A stretch of DNA of 57,123 nucleotides from Maricaulis sp965657935 (lineage in GTDB: Bacteria; Pseudomonadota; Alphaproteobacteria; Caulobacterales; Maricaulaceae), in the NCBI GenBank assembly GCA_965657935.1, contig CBFHQE010000003.1, positions 1-57,123 of the forward strand, written 5' to 3'. Under the pieces are notes generated by a model, which saw only the letters and a program-made list of their open reading frames with translations, did no database searches and was not told where the DNA came from. The position numbers and the translations under genes are program-made. Below, in pieces: positions 27,927-37,502 of this stretch. The first letter of the stretch is position 1. Each line of letters starts with the position of its first letter.

Positions 27927-28092
27927 ATTGTCTCCCCCGGGTGCGACTGTCTGAATTTTTATGCCAGCGTCTCGTTGGACACGCAGATGGCGAATTGCCG
28001 CTTCCCAGAGGAATTGTTAACGCAACCAATTCAGCAGCGCAATGCAGTCCGAAGATCAAATTTGCGTTCAACTCCGGACCATGACAGTGCGA

Positions 28093-29118
28093 TCATGCGT
28101 CATTGATGCGGGCCACGGAATCCCGTTCGATCAGTTCGTAACGCAGTGGTTCCACCCCTTCATCAGCTGGCGAAGAGCCCAACGTATCAATGAGTTGAGA
28201 GACCGCAGCGGCCCCGTATTCCAGCAGGGGCTGCCGCACCGTCGTCAGGGCCGGCCAAATCTTGTCGGCGACATCCGAGTCGTCGAATCCAACCACTGAC
28301 AATTGCTCGGGAACCGTGACGGACAGCCTGTGCGCGGCCATGATTATCCCTGCGGCCATGTCATCATTCGCGGCAAAAACGGCGGTCGGTGGCTGCTCAC
28401 GGCGAAGCAGTTCGTCTCCCGCTGCCAAGCCGGAGGGGAATTCGAACGTGCCCGGCATCACTAGGTCTTCGTGGAACGGCAGGTCAGCCGCCGCGAGCGC
28501 CTCTTGATACCCTTTGAAGCGGACCTCGGTCGCCTTCTGATCCTCCTTGCCGCGCTGGAAAGCAATTCGCTTGTGACCCCGGTCGATCAGGTAATTTGTC
28601 AGCTCCCGTGCCGCAGCCCGTTCGTCGATCATCACCGTGCGCACGGACCCGGGCAGATCATGCGGGCCGACCCGGGCCACGCGCACGTCAAACTCGGGCA
28701 GAACCTCGGCAAGCTTGGGATCATTGGATAGTGGCGGGACCAGCAGTAATCCGTCGGGCCGACTTGCATCCATCAGGTCGGAAAAGAAGGTGCGCAGTCC
28801 GTCATGGTCGAGATCAGACATGTTTTCGACCAGGGAAATCATGAGCTGATAACCTTTTTTCTGGCAGGCCTGTGCTGCTCCGAACTGCACGGCGTTGACG
28901 TAGTTCGACCGGTGGGAGTGAGACAGCATATGGATGGTATAGCTGCGCCGCCCGCGCAACTGACGGGCTGAAGTCGAAGGCACATATCCGACTTCCTCCG
29001 CAGCCTCCCGGACCCGCTGGCGCAGATCGTCCCGGACATGCGGCTCATTGTTCAAGACGCGGGAAACGGTCTTGATCGAGACACCTGCCTTGGCGGCCAC
29101 GTCCATCATTCGAGCCAT
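28093..29118 (-). CDS. LacI-family transcriptional regulator 2
   Basis: A 341-aa LacI/GalR protein. The helix-turn-helix is MMDVAAKAGVSIKTVSRVLN, with the hinge around PSTSARQLRGRRS. The sugar-binding core has VFAANDDMAAGIIMAAHRL and VGFDDSDVADKIWPALTTV. The ribosome site GGGAGG precedes the ATG. It is divergent from the GH9 gene across a 193-base region and lies upstream of the symporter gene on the same strand. The recognition helix (Ile-Lys before TVSRV) is nearly the same as in LacI3, so both may read the TGACAACGTTG-type operators near the GH3, GH16 and GH17 genes. The effector is probably a glucose oligomer. Confidence 0.9.
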   Translation of the reverse strand: MARMMDVAAKAGVSIKTVSRVLNNEPHVRDDLRQRVREAAEEVGYVPSTSARQLRGRRSYTIHMLSHSHRSNYVNAVQFGAAQACQKKGYQLMISLVENMSDLDHDGLRTFFSDLMDASRPDGLLLVPPLSNDPKLAEVLPEFDVRVARVGPHDLPGSVRTVMIDERAAARELTNYLIDRGHKRIAFQRGKEDQKATEVRFKGYQEALAAADLPFHEDLVMPGTFEFPSGLAAGDELLRREQPPTAVFAANDDMAAGIIMAAHRLSVTVPEQLSVVGFDDSDVADKIWPALTTVRQPLLEYGAAAVSQLIDTLGSSPADEGVEPLRYELIERDSVARINDA

Positions 29119-29311
29119 GTGCTGGTCCTCCCGGGGTAAATATTTGCCAAGCTTTGTTTCCTCTATGCCGCGAATTGGTCCGAACGGCCAAATCGGAGCT
29201 CATCCGGAATTGGAGTTTCGCCCCGAGACTTGCCAGACACAATCTTCCCGACCTACCGTTTGGGCGTTTCAGCCGGTATCGAAACCGGCGTTTGAAATCG
29301 GGGATTCCCTC

Positions 29312-31132
29312 ATGCATGAAATCGTGTTCGGCCTGTCCCTGGCCCTACAGTCGTCCTGCACCCCAACGAATGAGGAGGCGGCCATTGTCCTGAACCAGAC
29401 CGGTTTTGAACAGCATGGCCCCAAGCTGGCGATATTGCGCACAGACGCCGAGCAGCCGGTGGCCTGGCAGGTGACAGACAGCGACGGTTCAGAACAAGCA
29501 CAGGGGTTCTCGCAGCCCTGGGGGCTGGATGCGAGCGCAGGGGAGACGGTGCACCGGATTGACCTGTCCGCGCTGACTGAAGTCGGCGACAGTTTCCAGC
29601 TTCAGGCCTGCGGCAGTCGGTCCCGAACATTCAGCATCGGTCGCACGTCCTACGGCCGACTTGCCGAGGACAGCTTGCGATACTTCTATCTCAACCGTCT
29701 GGGCATTGACCTGGAGCCGGAGTTTACAGGCGGGGAAGACTGGGCCCGGGCCGGGGGGTTCATGAACAGTCGGGCTACCTGTTTTCATGGCGAGGACATG
29801 ATGGGCACGTCTTGGCCGGGCTGCGACTACCAACTGGATACGGCCGGTGGATGGGCGGATGCCGGAGATTATGGCCAGTATGTCGTGAATGGCGGCATTG
29901 CCGTCTGGACATTGCACTATGCCTACGAACGTTTCGGCCAGCATGGCGATATCGAGCGGCTGGGCTGGGATGGCGCGCGATTGCCCCTTCCGGAAAGTGA
30001 GGACGGGTTAAGCGAGATCCTGCTGGAAGCGCGCTGGCAGATGGAATTCATGCTGGGGCTGCAGATTCCTGACGGTAATCCGGTCTGGGTTGATGCGCGC
30101 GAGGGTGACATGGAGACGCCCCGGCCAACGGAGGTCGACGGCTCCGGTCTTGTGCATCACAAGCTCCACGAAAACCGGTGGCTGCCTTTACCGCTGATGC
30201 CGGCCGATGCGGATGAGCCCCGGTTCCTGATCCCGCCCTCGACTGCGGCGACCCTCAATCTCGCTGCGACCGGCGCACAATGCAGCCGTGTGTGGCGCGA
30301 CCTTGATGCGGTCTTCGCAGCGCGTTGCCTGGCCGCTGCGGAGCGCGCCTACCGGGCCGCCCGGCGACACCCGGATCTGCTCGCCCGCGACATGTTTGAC
30401 GGCGGTGGTGCCTATGGCGATCTGGATGTGCGTGACGAGTTTTACTGGGCCGCAACCGAGCTCTTCCTTGCGACAGGCGAGGACAGCTACCGCGCCGAGG
30501 CTGGGCATTATCGCGCGCAATTAAACTCCTGGCGCCCGGTTTTCTGGGCCAATACGGAGTTGTTGGCGGAATTGTCCGCTTCTCTTGCCGAGGGCCAGGT
30601 GGCCGACACAGCGGAAGTGACCATCATCAACACGGCGCGGCGATATCAAGAGGAGATGGAGGCCACGGGCTATCTCTACCCGCTCACGCCGGAACAGATC
30701 ACCTGGGGCTCGAATGCAAACCTGCTCAACCGGGCACTGGTGATGGCGGCGGCCCACGACATCGCTCCGTCGAATGGCTTCCGGGACGGTGTTGTTCACG
30801 CGCTCGACTATTTGTTGGGACGCAATCCGCTCGATCAAAGTTATGTTGCCGGTCACGGTGAGCGTGCGATGCAACATCCTCATCATCGTTTTTGGGCCAA
30901 TGGTGCCGATGCGGAGTACCCGCCCGCCCCGCCGGGTGCCCTGTCCGGTGGCCCGAACTGGAGGGTGATGACGGATCCGGTTGCGCGGGAGATGCAGGGG
31001 CAATGCGCGCCACAGACCTGTTGGGCTGACCATGTTGATGCTTATGCGCTGAACGAGGTTGCTATCAACTGGAATGCGCCGCTGTTCGCCATCGCGGCGT
31101 ATTTGGAAGAGACCGAGAGCCGACCCGACTAG
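29312..31132 (+). CDS. Glycoside hydrolase family 9 (beta-glucanase/beta-glucosidase)
   Basis: A GH9 enzyme of 606 aa from this start. An N-terminal Ig-like domain (about residues 20-100, beginning IVLNQTGFEQHGPK) precedes the (alpha/alpha)6 catalytic domain. That domain has GGWADAGDYGQYV, where the two Asp act on water, the HHRFWANGAD block, and the C-terminal proton donor Glu in ALNEVAINWNAPL. It should cleave beta-1,4 or mixed-linkage glucan or oligomers. The start is uncertain. MHEIVFGLSLALQSSC has a hydrophobic core and a Cys but no basic n-region and a poor lipobox, so export is not assured. A longer frame overlaps LacI2 and is unlikely. It is followed closely by the GH3 operon. Confidence 0.85.
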   Translation: MHEIVFGLSLALQSSCTPTNEEAAIVLNQTGFEQHGPKLAILRTDAEQPVAWQVTDSDGSEQAQGFSQPWGLDASAGETVHRIDLSALTEVGDSFQLQACGSRSRTFSIGRTSYGRLAEDSLRYFYLNRLGIDLEPEFTGGEDWARAGGFMNSRATCFHGEDMMGTSWPGCDYQLDTAGGWADAGDYGQYVVNGGIAVWTLHYAYERFGQHGDIERLGWDGARLPLPESEDGLSEILLEARWQMEFMLGLQIPDGNPVWVDAREGDMETPRPTEVDGSGLVHHKLHENRWLPLPLMPADADEPRFLIPPSTAATLNLAATGAQCSRVWRDLDAVFAARCLAAAERAYRAARRHPDLLARDMFDGGGAYGDLDVRDEFYWAATELFLATGEDSYRAEAGHYRAQLNSWRPVFWANTELLAELSASLAEGQVADTAEVTIINTARRYQEEMEATGYLYPLTPEQITWGSNANLLNRALVMAAAHDIAPSNGFRDGVVHALDYLLGRNPLDQSYVAGHGERAMQHPHHRFWANGADAEYPPAPPGALSGGPNWRVMTDPVAREMQGQCAPQTCWADHVDAYALNEVAINWNAPLFAIAAYLEETESRPD

Positions 31133-31170
31133 CTCATCCGAGCTCAAGCGGTGTTGCTTGCGATTGCGGT

Positions 31171-31184
31171 TGACAACGTTGTCA
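31171..31184. promoter_or_regulatory. LacI-type operator before the GH3/ARH operon
   Basis: TGACAACGTTGTCA is a perfect 14-base palindrome centred on CG, 37 bases before the GH3 ATG. The first half overlaps a TTGACA that could be a -35 element (31170-31175), so binding would block transcription. It differs from the receptor operator by A/T to G/C changes at symmetric positions. Confidence 0.7.
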
Positions 31185-31220
31185 CATTGCGTTTTTCTTC
31201 GCGCAATAAGGGGAGAGATC

Positions 31221-33782
31221 ATGCCTGTATACCGCCCGTCAAAAGCCACAATTTCCTTGGCCGCAATGGCCATCTCACTTGGACTGGCCAGCTGTCAAAA
31301 GGGCAATGAAGTTGCCGACATACCGACCGTTGAACCGGTCTATGTAGATCTCCCCGAGGTGGCGACTGCCAGCCCGGACAACTGGCCGGCGATTGCCCCG
31401 CTACCGCTTGACCCAGATGTCGAGACACGTATCGATTCAATCCTGGCTCTCATGTCCGTGGAGCAGAAGGTCGGACAGGTCATCCAGGCCGATAGTGGTT
31501 CGGTGACGGCCGAGGAAGTTCGCGAATACCGCCTCGGTTCAGTTCTCAGTGGCGGCAATTCGGCCCCGGGCGCGGAGCCCTATGCCGACGCCGAGACGTG
31601 GCTGGAGGCTGCTGACGAATATTTCAACGCCTCCCTGGACACAGACGGTGTGGAAGTCGCGATCCCGATCATTTGGGGGATCGATGCGGTGCATGGCCAC
31701 GCCAATCTACGCGGGGCGGTGGTGTTCCCACACAATATCGGGCTGGGCGCCGCGAATAGCCCGGACCTGATCGAGGAGATCTTTCGCATCACCGCGCGTG
31801 AACTGTCGGTTTCAGGGCATGACTGGACCTTTGCGCCCACCCTCGCTGTCCCGCGCGACGACCGCTGGGGGCGGACCTATGAAGGGTTTTCGGAGGACCC
31901 GGAGATTGTCCGTGCCTATGGCGAACGCATCGTCTGGGGTTTGCAGGGTCGTCCCGGCACGGACGAGTTCATGGCGACGGGGCGGGTCATCTCCAGCGCC
32001 AAACATTTCCTCGCCGATGGTGGTACGGTTGACGGCCGCGATCAGGGCGATGCGGTTATCAGCGAAGCCGAGCTGCGCGACATCCACGCGCAGGGCTATT
32101 ATTCCGCGATACCGGCCGGCGTTCAGACGGTCATGGCCTCATTCTCCGGCTGGAACGGCATCCGCATGCACGGCAATCAGAGCCTGCTGGAAGATGTGCT
32201 CAAGGATCGCATGGGCTTCAACGGCTTCGTGATTGGCGACTGGAATGGACACGGGCTGATCGACGGCTGCACCGCGACGGATTGTCCGGAGAGTTTCAAT
32301 GCCGGTGTCGACATGTTCATGGCGCCCGACAGTTGGCAGGAACTCTACTACAGCACTCTGGAACACGTCCAAGCCGGGCGCATCTCAATGGATCGGCTTG
32401 ATGACGCTGTGCGCCGCATCTTGCGCGTCAAGATCCAGTCCGGCCTGTTCGAACAAGTCGCGCCGAGCGAACGACCGCTGGCGAATGATTCGACCGTGCT
32501 GGCCGCGGACGAACACCGCGCAATTGCCCGACAGGCCGTTCGAGAGTCCCTGGTTCTATTGAAAAATGACGACAATCTACTGCCGCTGGATCCAGGGCTG
32601 ACGGTACTGGTTGTCGGCGATGGTGCCGACAGCATAACCAAGGCGGCCGGAGGCTGGACCCTGTCCTGGCAGGGCGGCGGCTATCCCAATTCGGAATTCC
32701 CGGCCGGTCAAACCATTCTGGATGGCATTCGTGACGTGGTTGAAGCCGCTGGCGGCGAGGTCATTTTTGACGCTGATGGCGAAACAGAGACCGCGGCCGA
32801 CGTCGTCATCGCGGTTTATGGCGAGGAGCCCTACGCCGAATTCCAGGGGGATCGCGATCACCTCGACTTTACCCCCAATGGATTCGATACGGAACAGCTG
32901 ACTACCTACGCTCAAGCGGGTACGCCGGTCGTCAGTGTGTTCCTGTCGGGTCGTCCGCTGTGGACCAACCCGGAGATCAACGCCTCGAACGCCTTTGTCG
33001 CGGCCTGGCTTCCCGGCACCGAAGGCGGCGGTATCGCCGACATGATTTTCCGCACGGATCCAGCATTCGATTTTACCGGAAGACTGTCCTTCTCCTGGCC
33101 TGCAAACGCGACAGGGGGCCCGCTTAATCGCGGTGACGCGGCTTATGCGCCACAATTCCCCTATGGCTATGGGCTTGGTTTTGACGGCGAGACAGAGGTC
33201 GGCCAATTGTCCGAGGAATCGGGACTGTCGGCCGAAGATCTTACCCCCAGCGGTGCGTTCTTTATGCGCGGGCAGGCCATCAGCCCGTGGCAGGTGGAAA
33301 CGGGGATTGGTGGAGACTGGACCGCGCGGCCGGAAGGTCGGGCAGAAACCGAAGCCGTGACGTTGGGGCGCACTGATAGAACCTCGCAGGAGGATTCCCT
33401 GCAGGTCACGTGGCGCGAAGCCGGAGTTGGTGTACGGCTGACTGCGGACGCCCCCGTTGATCTGTCCCGCGAAGCCAATGGTGAAATGGAAATCTCCTTC
33501 AGAGCTCGGGGATTTGGCAGTGAGGATGTGTGGGTAAATATCGGTCTGGCCTGCGCCGCCGAGGAAAGCTGTTCGCACTCTGTACCGATCCAGATCATGC
33601 AGGGCCCGTGGCGCGAATACCGTGTCAGCCTGAGTTGTTTCAGCGATGCCGGATTGGACCTCAGCCGTGTGTCCACGATCTTTGATCTGCGTCCGGAGAC
33701 AGAAGACGGAGAGATCGGTCTGGGCGATATCCTGCTCGCTTCAGACACCGACGCCGCGCAGACTTGCGGTGATGATCGCTAG
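31221..33782 (+). CDS. GH3 exo-beta-glucosidase lipoprotein, ExoP type (second copy)
   Basis: An 853-aa GH3 enzyme with the same plan as 12523-15117. It has a lipoprotein signal with lipobox LASC and a GH3 barrel with TFAPTLAVPRDDRWGRTYEG, KHFLADGGTVDGRDQGD and the nucleophile Asp in VIGDWNGHGL. A sandwich domain (HRAIARQAVRESLVLLKN) and the ExoP-type C-terminal beta-domain follow. The ATG at 31221 has AAGGGGAGAG upstream; the longer frame to 31059 lies inside GH9. It should release glucose from beta-glucan oligomers at the cell surface or in the periplasm. It is preceded by a perfect operator and followed 13 bases later by the ADP-ribosylglycohydrolase-fold lipoprotein, probably in one operon. 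Confidence 0.92.
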   Translation: MPVYRPSKATISLAAMAISLGLASCQKGNEVADIPTVEPVYVDLPEVATASPDNWPAIAPLPLDPDVETRIDSILALMSVEQKVGQVIQADSGSVTAEEVREYRLGSVLSGGNSAPGAEPYADAETWLEAADEYFNASLDTDGVEVAIPIIWGIDAVHGHANLRGAVVFPHNIGLGAANSPDLIEEIFRITARELSVSGHDWTFAPTLAVPRDDRWGRTYEGFSEDPEIVRAYGERIVWGLQGRPGTDEFMATGRVISSAKHFLADGGTVDGRDQGDAVISEAELRDIHAQGYYSAIPAGVQTVMASFSGWNGIRMHGNQSLLEDVLKDRMGFNGFVIGDWNGHGLIDGCTATDCPESFNAGVDMFMAPDSWQELYYSTLEHVQAGRISMDRLDDAVRRILRVKIQSGLFEQVAPSERPLANDSTVLAADEHRAIARQAVRESLVLLKNDDNLLPLDPGLTVLVVGDGADSITKAAGGWTLSWQGGGYPNSEFPAGQTILDGIRDVVEAAGGEVIFDADGETETAADVVIAVYGEEPYAEFQGDRDHLDFTPNGFDTEQLTTYAQAGTPVVSVFLSGRPLWTNPEINASNAFVAAWLPGTEGGGIADMIFRTDPAFDFTGRLSFSWPANATGGPLNRGDAAYAPQFPYGYGLGFDGETEVGQLSEESGLSAEDLTPSGAFFMRGQAISPWQVETGIGGDWTARPEGRAETEAVTLGRTDRTSQEDSLQVTWREAGVGVRLTADAPVDLSREANGEMEISFRARGFGSEDVWVNIGLACAAEESCSHSVPIQIMQGPWREYRVSLSCFSDAGLDLSRVSTIFDLRPETEDGEIGLGDILLASDTDAAQTCGDDR

Positions 33783-33795
33783 AAAGAGGGCCGGC

Positions 33796-35199
33796 ATGTC
33801 GACTTTCACCGACAAGGTCTCCGCAAGGCCGGCTCGGGCGGCGGTGTTTGTTCTGTGCATTGCCGTCCTTGCCCTGGGCAGCTGTTCTGACACAGGGCTC
33901 CGTCAGCCGGATGAAGGGGCGCTGACCCTTTCACGTTCCGACTATGCGTCCCGGCTGCATGGTTTCTGGCTCGGCCAGTCGATTGGAAACTGGACCGGCC
34001 TGATCACGGAAATGGACAAGATCGGTGGCGATGGCCCGCACGGCGAATTTTACACACGCGCGGATTGGGGGCAGCCCGACCAGCCCGCGATATGGGGCGA
34101 AGGCCAGCCGAGTGAAATCTCGCCTGTGATAGATTTTGTCTTGCGCCGCCCGGGTGACGCCTGGGGCGCGGATGATGACACGGATATCGAGTATCTCTAT
34201 CAGGATGCCCTTTTCCGGTCAGGTGGAACACAGCTGACAGGAGCGCAGATCCGTGACACCTGGCTGACCCATATCTATGACGAGCGTGAGGAAACGCCCT
34301 ACGGCCGAGACGGCGAGGTCTGGCAGAACTACCTGTGGGTTTCCAATCAGCGCGCGCATCAACTGATGCTGGAGGGCATGATACCGCCAGCGACGGGCGC
34401 CCCGGAGTACAACCCCCACACCGACATGATTGATGCCCAGCTGACGACCGAGATTTTTGGCCTGTTTGCTCCGGGGCGTCCCGACATAGCGCGTGAAATC
34501 GGGCGTCTGCCCGTGCAAACCACGGCCCGCGGAGCGGCCGAGGAAGCCGCGATGTTCTATATCACATTGCATGCCCTCGCACCGCTTGCCGATCCGGACC
34601 AACCCATGGCGGACCGCGTTCACAGCATGGCAATGCAGGCCCGTGAGCTGCTTCGGGGTGATGGCTATCCTGCGGCCATGTTTGATTTCGTGGCGGCCGC
34701 ATATGCTGACGGGCAGGCATGGGAGGATGTGCGGGATGAACTCTACGCGCGCTATCAGGTGAGGGGCGCGGACGGTTATGACATCTCGGATCGCGATCTC
34801 TATTGCAACGGGTGTTTCGCTTCGGGGATCAATTTTGGCGCCAGCCTCATCAGCCTTTTTTACGGAGAAGGCGATATTCGCGAGACCATTCGCATCGCCA
34901 CCCTGGCCGGATGGGACTCTGACAATCCAGCGGCGACCTGGGGCGGGTTGCTCGGATTCATGATCGGTCGCGATGGCGTTGAAGCGGCCTTCGGTGCGCC
35001 CTTGTCAGAGCAGTTTGATATTCATCGAACCCGACGCGGCTTTGCCAATCAGGGCGAGGACACTTTTACTGCGATGTCGCAGAAGGGCCTCGTGATTACG
35101 CAACGCGTGGTGTTGACCCGCCTGGGTGGCCGGTTGAGCGATGACGGGCTTAGCTGGATCATCCCGTTAGAAGCCGTGACACGTGAGGACAGGCGCTGA
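33796..35199 (+). CDS. Secreted lipoprotein with ADP-ribosylglycohydrolase fold
   Basis: A 467-aa protein with a lipoprotein signal (hydrophobic stretch AVFVLCIAVLALGSC). The body matches the ADP-ribosylglycohydrolase family (PF03747). An early HGFWLGQSIGNWTG block is followed by the metal-binding segment WGADDDTDIEYLY. The matching C-terminal segment is AGWDSDNPAATWGGLLGF. These Asp clusters hold the divalent metals in DraG-type enzymes. A true ADP-ribosyl substrate outside the cell is unlikely. The operon with GH3 and the beta-glucan context suggest it acts on a glycosidic bond of an imported or surface glycan; this is inference. ATG at 33796 follows GAGGG. It is convergent with the BglX-type GH3. 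Confidence 0.82.
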   Translation: MSTFTDKVSARPARAAVFVLCIAVLALGSCSDTGLRQPDEGALTLSRSDYASRLHGFWLGQSIGNWTGLITEMDKIGGDGPHGEFYTRADWGQPDQPAIWGEGQPSEISPVIDFVLRRPGDAWGADDDTDIEYLYQDALFRSGGTQLTGAQIRDTWLTHIYDEREETPYGRDGEVWQNYLWVSNQRAHQLMLEGMIPPATGAPEYNPHTDMIDAQLTTEIFGLFAPGRPDIAREIGRLPVQTTARGAAEEAAMFYITLHALAPLADPDQPMADRVHSMAMQARELLRGDGYPAAMFDFVAAAYADGQAWEDVRDELYARYQVRGADGYDISDRDLYCNGCFASGINFGASLISLFYGEGDIRETIRIATLAGWDSDNPAATWGGLLGFMIGRDGVEAAFGAPLSEQFDIHRTRRGFANQGEDTFTAMSQKGLVITQRVVLTRLGGRLSDDGLSWIIPLEAVTREDRR

Positions 35200-35201
35200 A
35201 A

Positions 35202-35222
35202 CGGCCGGAGACTCCCCGGCCG
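35202..35222. terminator. Hairpin between convergent ARH and GH3 genes
   Basis: CGGCCGG and CCGGCCG form a seven-base all-GC stem with a seven-base loop, directly after the ADP-ribosylglycohydrolase-fold gene and 11 bases from the convergent GH3 stop. No T-run is present. Confidence 0.5.
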
Positions 35223-35233
35223 CTCAACATGGG

Positions 35234-37450
35234 TCACTCCCCGGTAATCGCGAAACTGGTGTGCAGCCCACCAACGCTTGATGGTGCTATCCAGACATCG
35301 AAATCGCCAGGCTCGGCGGCGAACTCGCCGTTTCGGCCAAAGAATGCCAGATCATCCGTGTGCAACTCGAAACGAACCCGATGGGTTTGGCCCGGCTCCA
35401 GATGCACACGTTCAAAGCCCTTCAGCTCACGCACCGGACGTGTCAGGCTGCCGAACCGGTCGCGAATATACAGTTGAACGATTTCCATTCCGGCACGTTC
35501 ACCCGTATTTGTAATCGACGCCTCGATCGCGACATGCCCCCCCAGGGGCACGTTGTGACGATCGATCGACAGATCGCTGTAATCAAACGTGGTGTAGCTG
35601 AGGCCGAACCCGAATGGGTAAAGGGGCAGGTAGCCGGCATCCAAATGGAATGTCGTCATGCCCAGTGAAGTCTGTTCGGCCCCACCGGGGATGTCATCGA
35701 TATGAATAACGGTCTCGGGCGTGGCCGGTCGGCCGGTCTGTTTATGGGCGTAGTAGATCGGTACCTGGCCCGACATGGTCGGAAAGGTGACCGGCAACTT
35801 GCCGCTCGGCACGCAACGCCCGAACAGGGTGTCGGCGATTGCCGGACCTCCCATGCTGCCCGGGTGCCAGGCATAGATCAGCGCATCGAACTGATCCGCA
35901 ATATCGCCCAGTGCCAGAGGGCGGCCTGCCTGGATCACCCCAATCACCGGCTTGCCGGCGCTGCGGACATGGCGAACCAGATCAGCTTGCGCTCCCGGCA
36001 GGGTGATGTCTGCACGAGAGTGCGCTTCGCCGGAAAGAATGGCTTCCTCACCGATAAAGAAGATCACCGCGTCGGACGACCGTGCAGAAACCAGCGCCAT
36101 GTCAAACTGTGATCGGTCGCGGCTGCGCGTGGTGTCCAGGCCGCGAATATAATCAAGCTCGACCTCACCCTCCAGCATCGAGCGCAAGGCGACAAGCGGT
36201 GTGACGCTGCGGGACGGGTCACCATCAAAGACCCAGGTTCCCAATTGCTCGGCGGGTTCATCTGCCATTGGTCCAATTACCGTCAGGCGGGCAAGTTCGG
36301 ACGCCTCAAGCGGCAGTACAGAGTTTTCATTGCGCAGCAGCACCAGGCTTTGTGCCGCGGCTTCGCGCACCAGAGCGAGGCCTGTCATTCGGGCGGGCTC
36401 GGCCGGCAAGACCGTGACATCACGATCCATCAGCCCCGCCTCGATTTTCACGCGCAGCACATTTCCTGCGAGCTCGTCGATACGGTCCATGGGCAGGCGT
36501 TCGGACGCGACCAATTCTGGCAGGTGGCGCTCGTAGACACCGCTGATCATGTCGATATCAACGCCCGCCTTGGCCGCCAGATAGGTCGCTTCAACATCGT
36601 TTTCACACAGGCCATGGACACACAGCTGATGGATGGCGTCCCAATCGCTCACGACAGCTCCATCAAAACACCATTCCTCGCGCAGGACCTGGTCCAACAG
36701 GAAATCACTGGCTGTTGCCGGGATGCCGTCGATATCACTGAACGAGGTCATGAATGTACCAACGCCTGCTTCGCGCGCTGCCTTGAAAGGCGGCAGGTAG
36801 ACATTGCGCAATTCGTTCAGCGGAATGTTGGTCGTATTGTAGTCGCGGCCAGCTTCCGACGCTCCATAGCCCGCAAAATGCTTGGCGCAGGCAATCAGAG
36901 TGTCGGCGGCGCCTTCGTCGCTGACCTGGAAACCGACCACCATCGCCGCACCGAGGACGCCGGCCAGGAACGGATCCTCGCCAAGGCTTTCGGCGACCCG
37001 CCCCCAGCGCGGATCGCGCGCAATGTCGATCATCGGCGCAAAAGTCCAGTTGACCCCGACGGCCGTTGCTTCCTGAGCGGAGACGCGTGCACAATCGCGG
37101 ACGAGATCTGGATTCCAGCTTGCGGCCTGCCCCAATGGCAAGGGCGCAATGGTCTGAAAGCCGTGGATCACATCGCGACCGATCAGAAGCGGAATGCCAT
37201 GCCGGCTCTCATGGATTGCAATATGCTGCATGGCATTGATCGCATTGGGATCGACCACATTGATGACGGACCCGATACGACCCGACCGGATGCCCGCTGC
37301 AAGATCCTCGACCACGTTCGGACCGGTACATTGTACCTGGTTCAACTGGCCAACTTTTTCCTCGATCGACATGGCGTCGAGGAGCACGCGAATACGCGCC
37401 TCGACAGCCTGTGCATTGTCCAATGTATTCATATTCCGTGCACTACTCAT
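35234..37450 (-). CDS. GH3 beta-glucosidase, BglX type, apparently cytoplasmic
   Basis: A 738-aa GH3 enzyme of the BglX type. The barrel has MSIEEKVGQLNQ, PLLIGRDVIHGF, NWTFAPMIDIARDPRWGR, KHFAGYGASEAGRDYN and the nucleophile Asp in AVVSDWDAIHQL. The sandwich domain has AAAQSLVLLRNENSVLPL, and a fibronectin III-like C-terminal domain follows (GMEIVQLYIRD). No signal peptide is visible, in contrast to the two ExoP-type enzymes, so it probably splits imported gluco-oligosaccharides in the cytoplasm. A second in-frame Met lies six codons in. It is last in the operon GH16-GPH transporter-GH3, 52 bases after the transporter with a hairpin between. Confidence 0.9.
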   Translation of the reverse strand: MSSARNMNTLDNAQAVEARIRVLLDAMSIEEKVGQLNQVQCTGPNVVEDLAAGIRSGRIGSVINVVDPNAINAMQHIAIHESRHGIPLLIGRDVIHGFQTIAPLPLGQAASWNPDLVRDCARVSAQEATAVGVNWTFAPMIDIARDPRWGRVAESLGEDPFLAGVLGAAMVVGFQVSDEGAADTLIACAKHFAGYGASEAGRDYNTTNIPLNELRNVYLPPFKAAREAGVGTFMTSFSDIDGIPATASDFLLDQVLREEWCFDGAVVSDWDAIHQLCVHGLCENDVEATYLAAKAGVDIDMISGVYERHLPELVASERLPMDRIDELAGNVLRVKIEAGLMDRDVTVLPAEPARMTGLALVREAAAQSLVLLRNENSVLPLEASELARLTVIGPMADEPAEQLGTWVFDGDPSRSVTPLVALRSMLEGEVELDYIRGLDTTRSRDRSQFDMALVSARSSDAVIFFIGEEAILSGEAHSRADITLPGAQADLVRHVRSAGKPVIGVIQAGRPLALGDIADQFDALIYAWHPGSMGGPAIADTLFGRCVPSGKLPVTFPTMSGQVPIYYAHKQTGRPATPETVIHIDDIPGGAEQTSLGMTTFHLDAGYLPLYPFGFGLSYTTFDYSDLSIDRHNVPLGGHVAIEASITNTGERAGMEIVQLYIRDRFGSLTRPVRELKGFERVHLEPGQTHRVRFELHTDDLAFFGRNGEFAAEPGDFDVWIAPSSVGGLHTSFAITGE

Positions 37451-37475
37451 GACGGTAATCCCGTACTTAACTCGG

Positions 37476-37491
37476 CGGCGGTTTCCCGCCG
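37476..37491 (-). terminator. Intercistronic hairpin between transporter and GH3
   Basis: CGGCGG and CCGCCG form a six-base GC stem with a four-base loop (TTTC) in the 52-base gap between the GPH transporter stop and the GH3 start. With no T-run it is more likely a processing or stability element than a terminator. Confidence 0.35.
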
Positions 37492-37502
37492 GTTGCTTGT
37501 TG

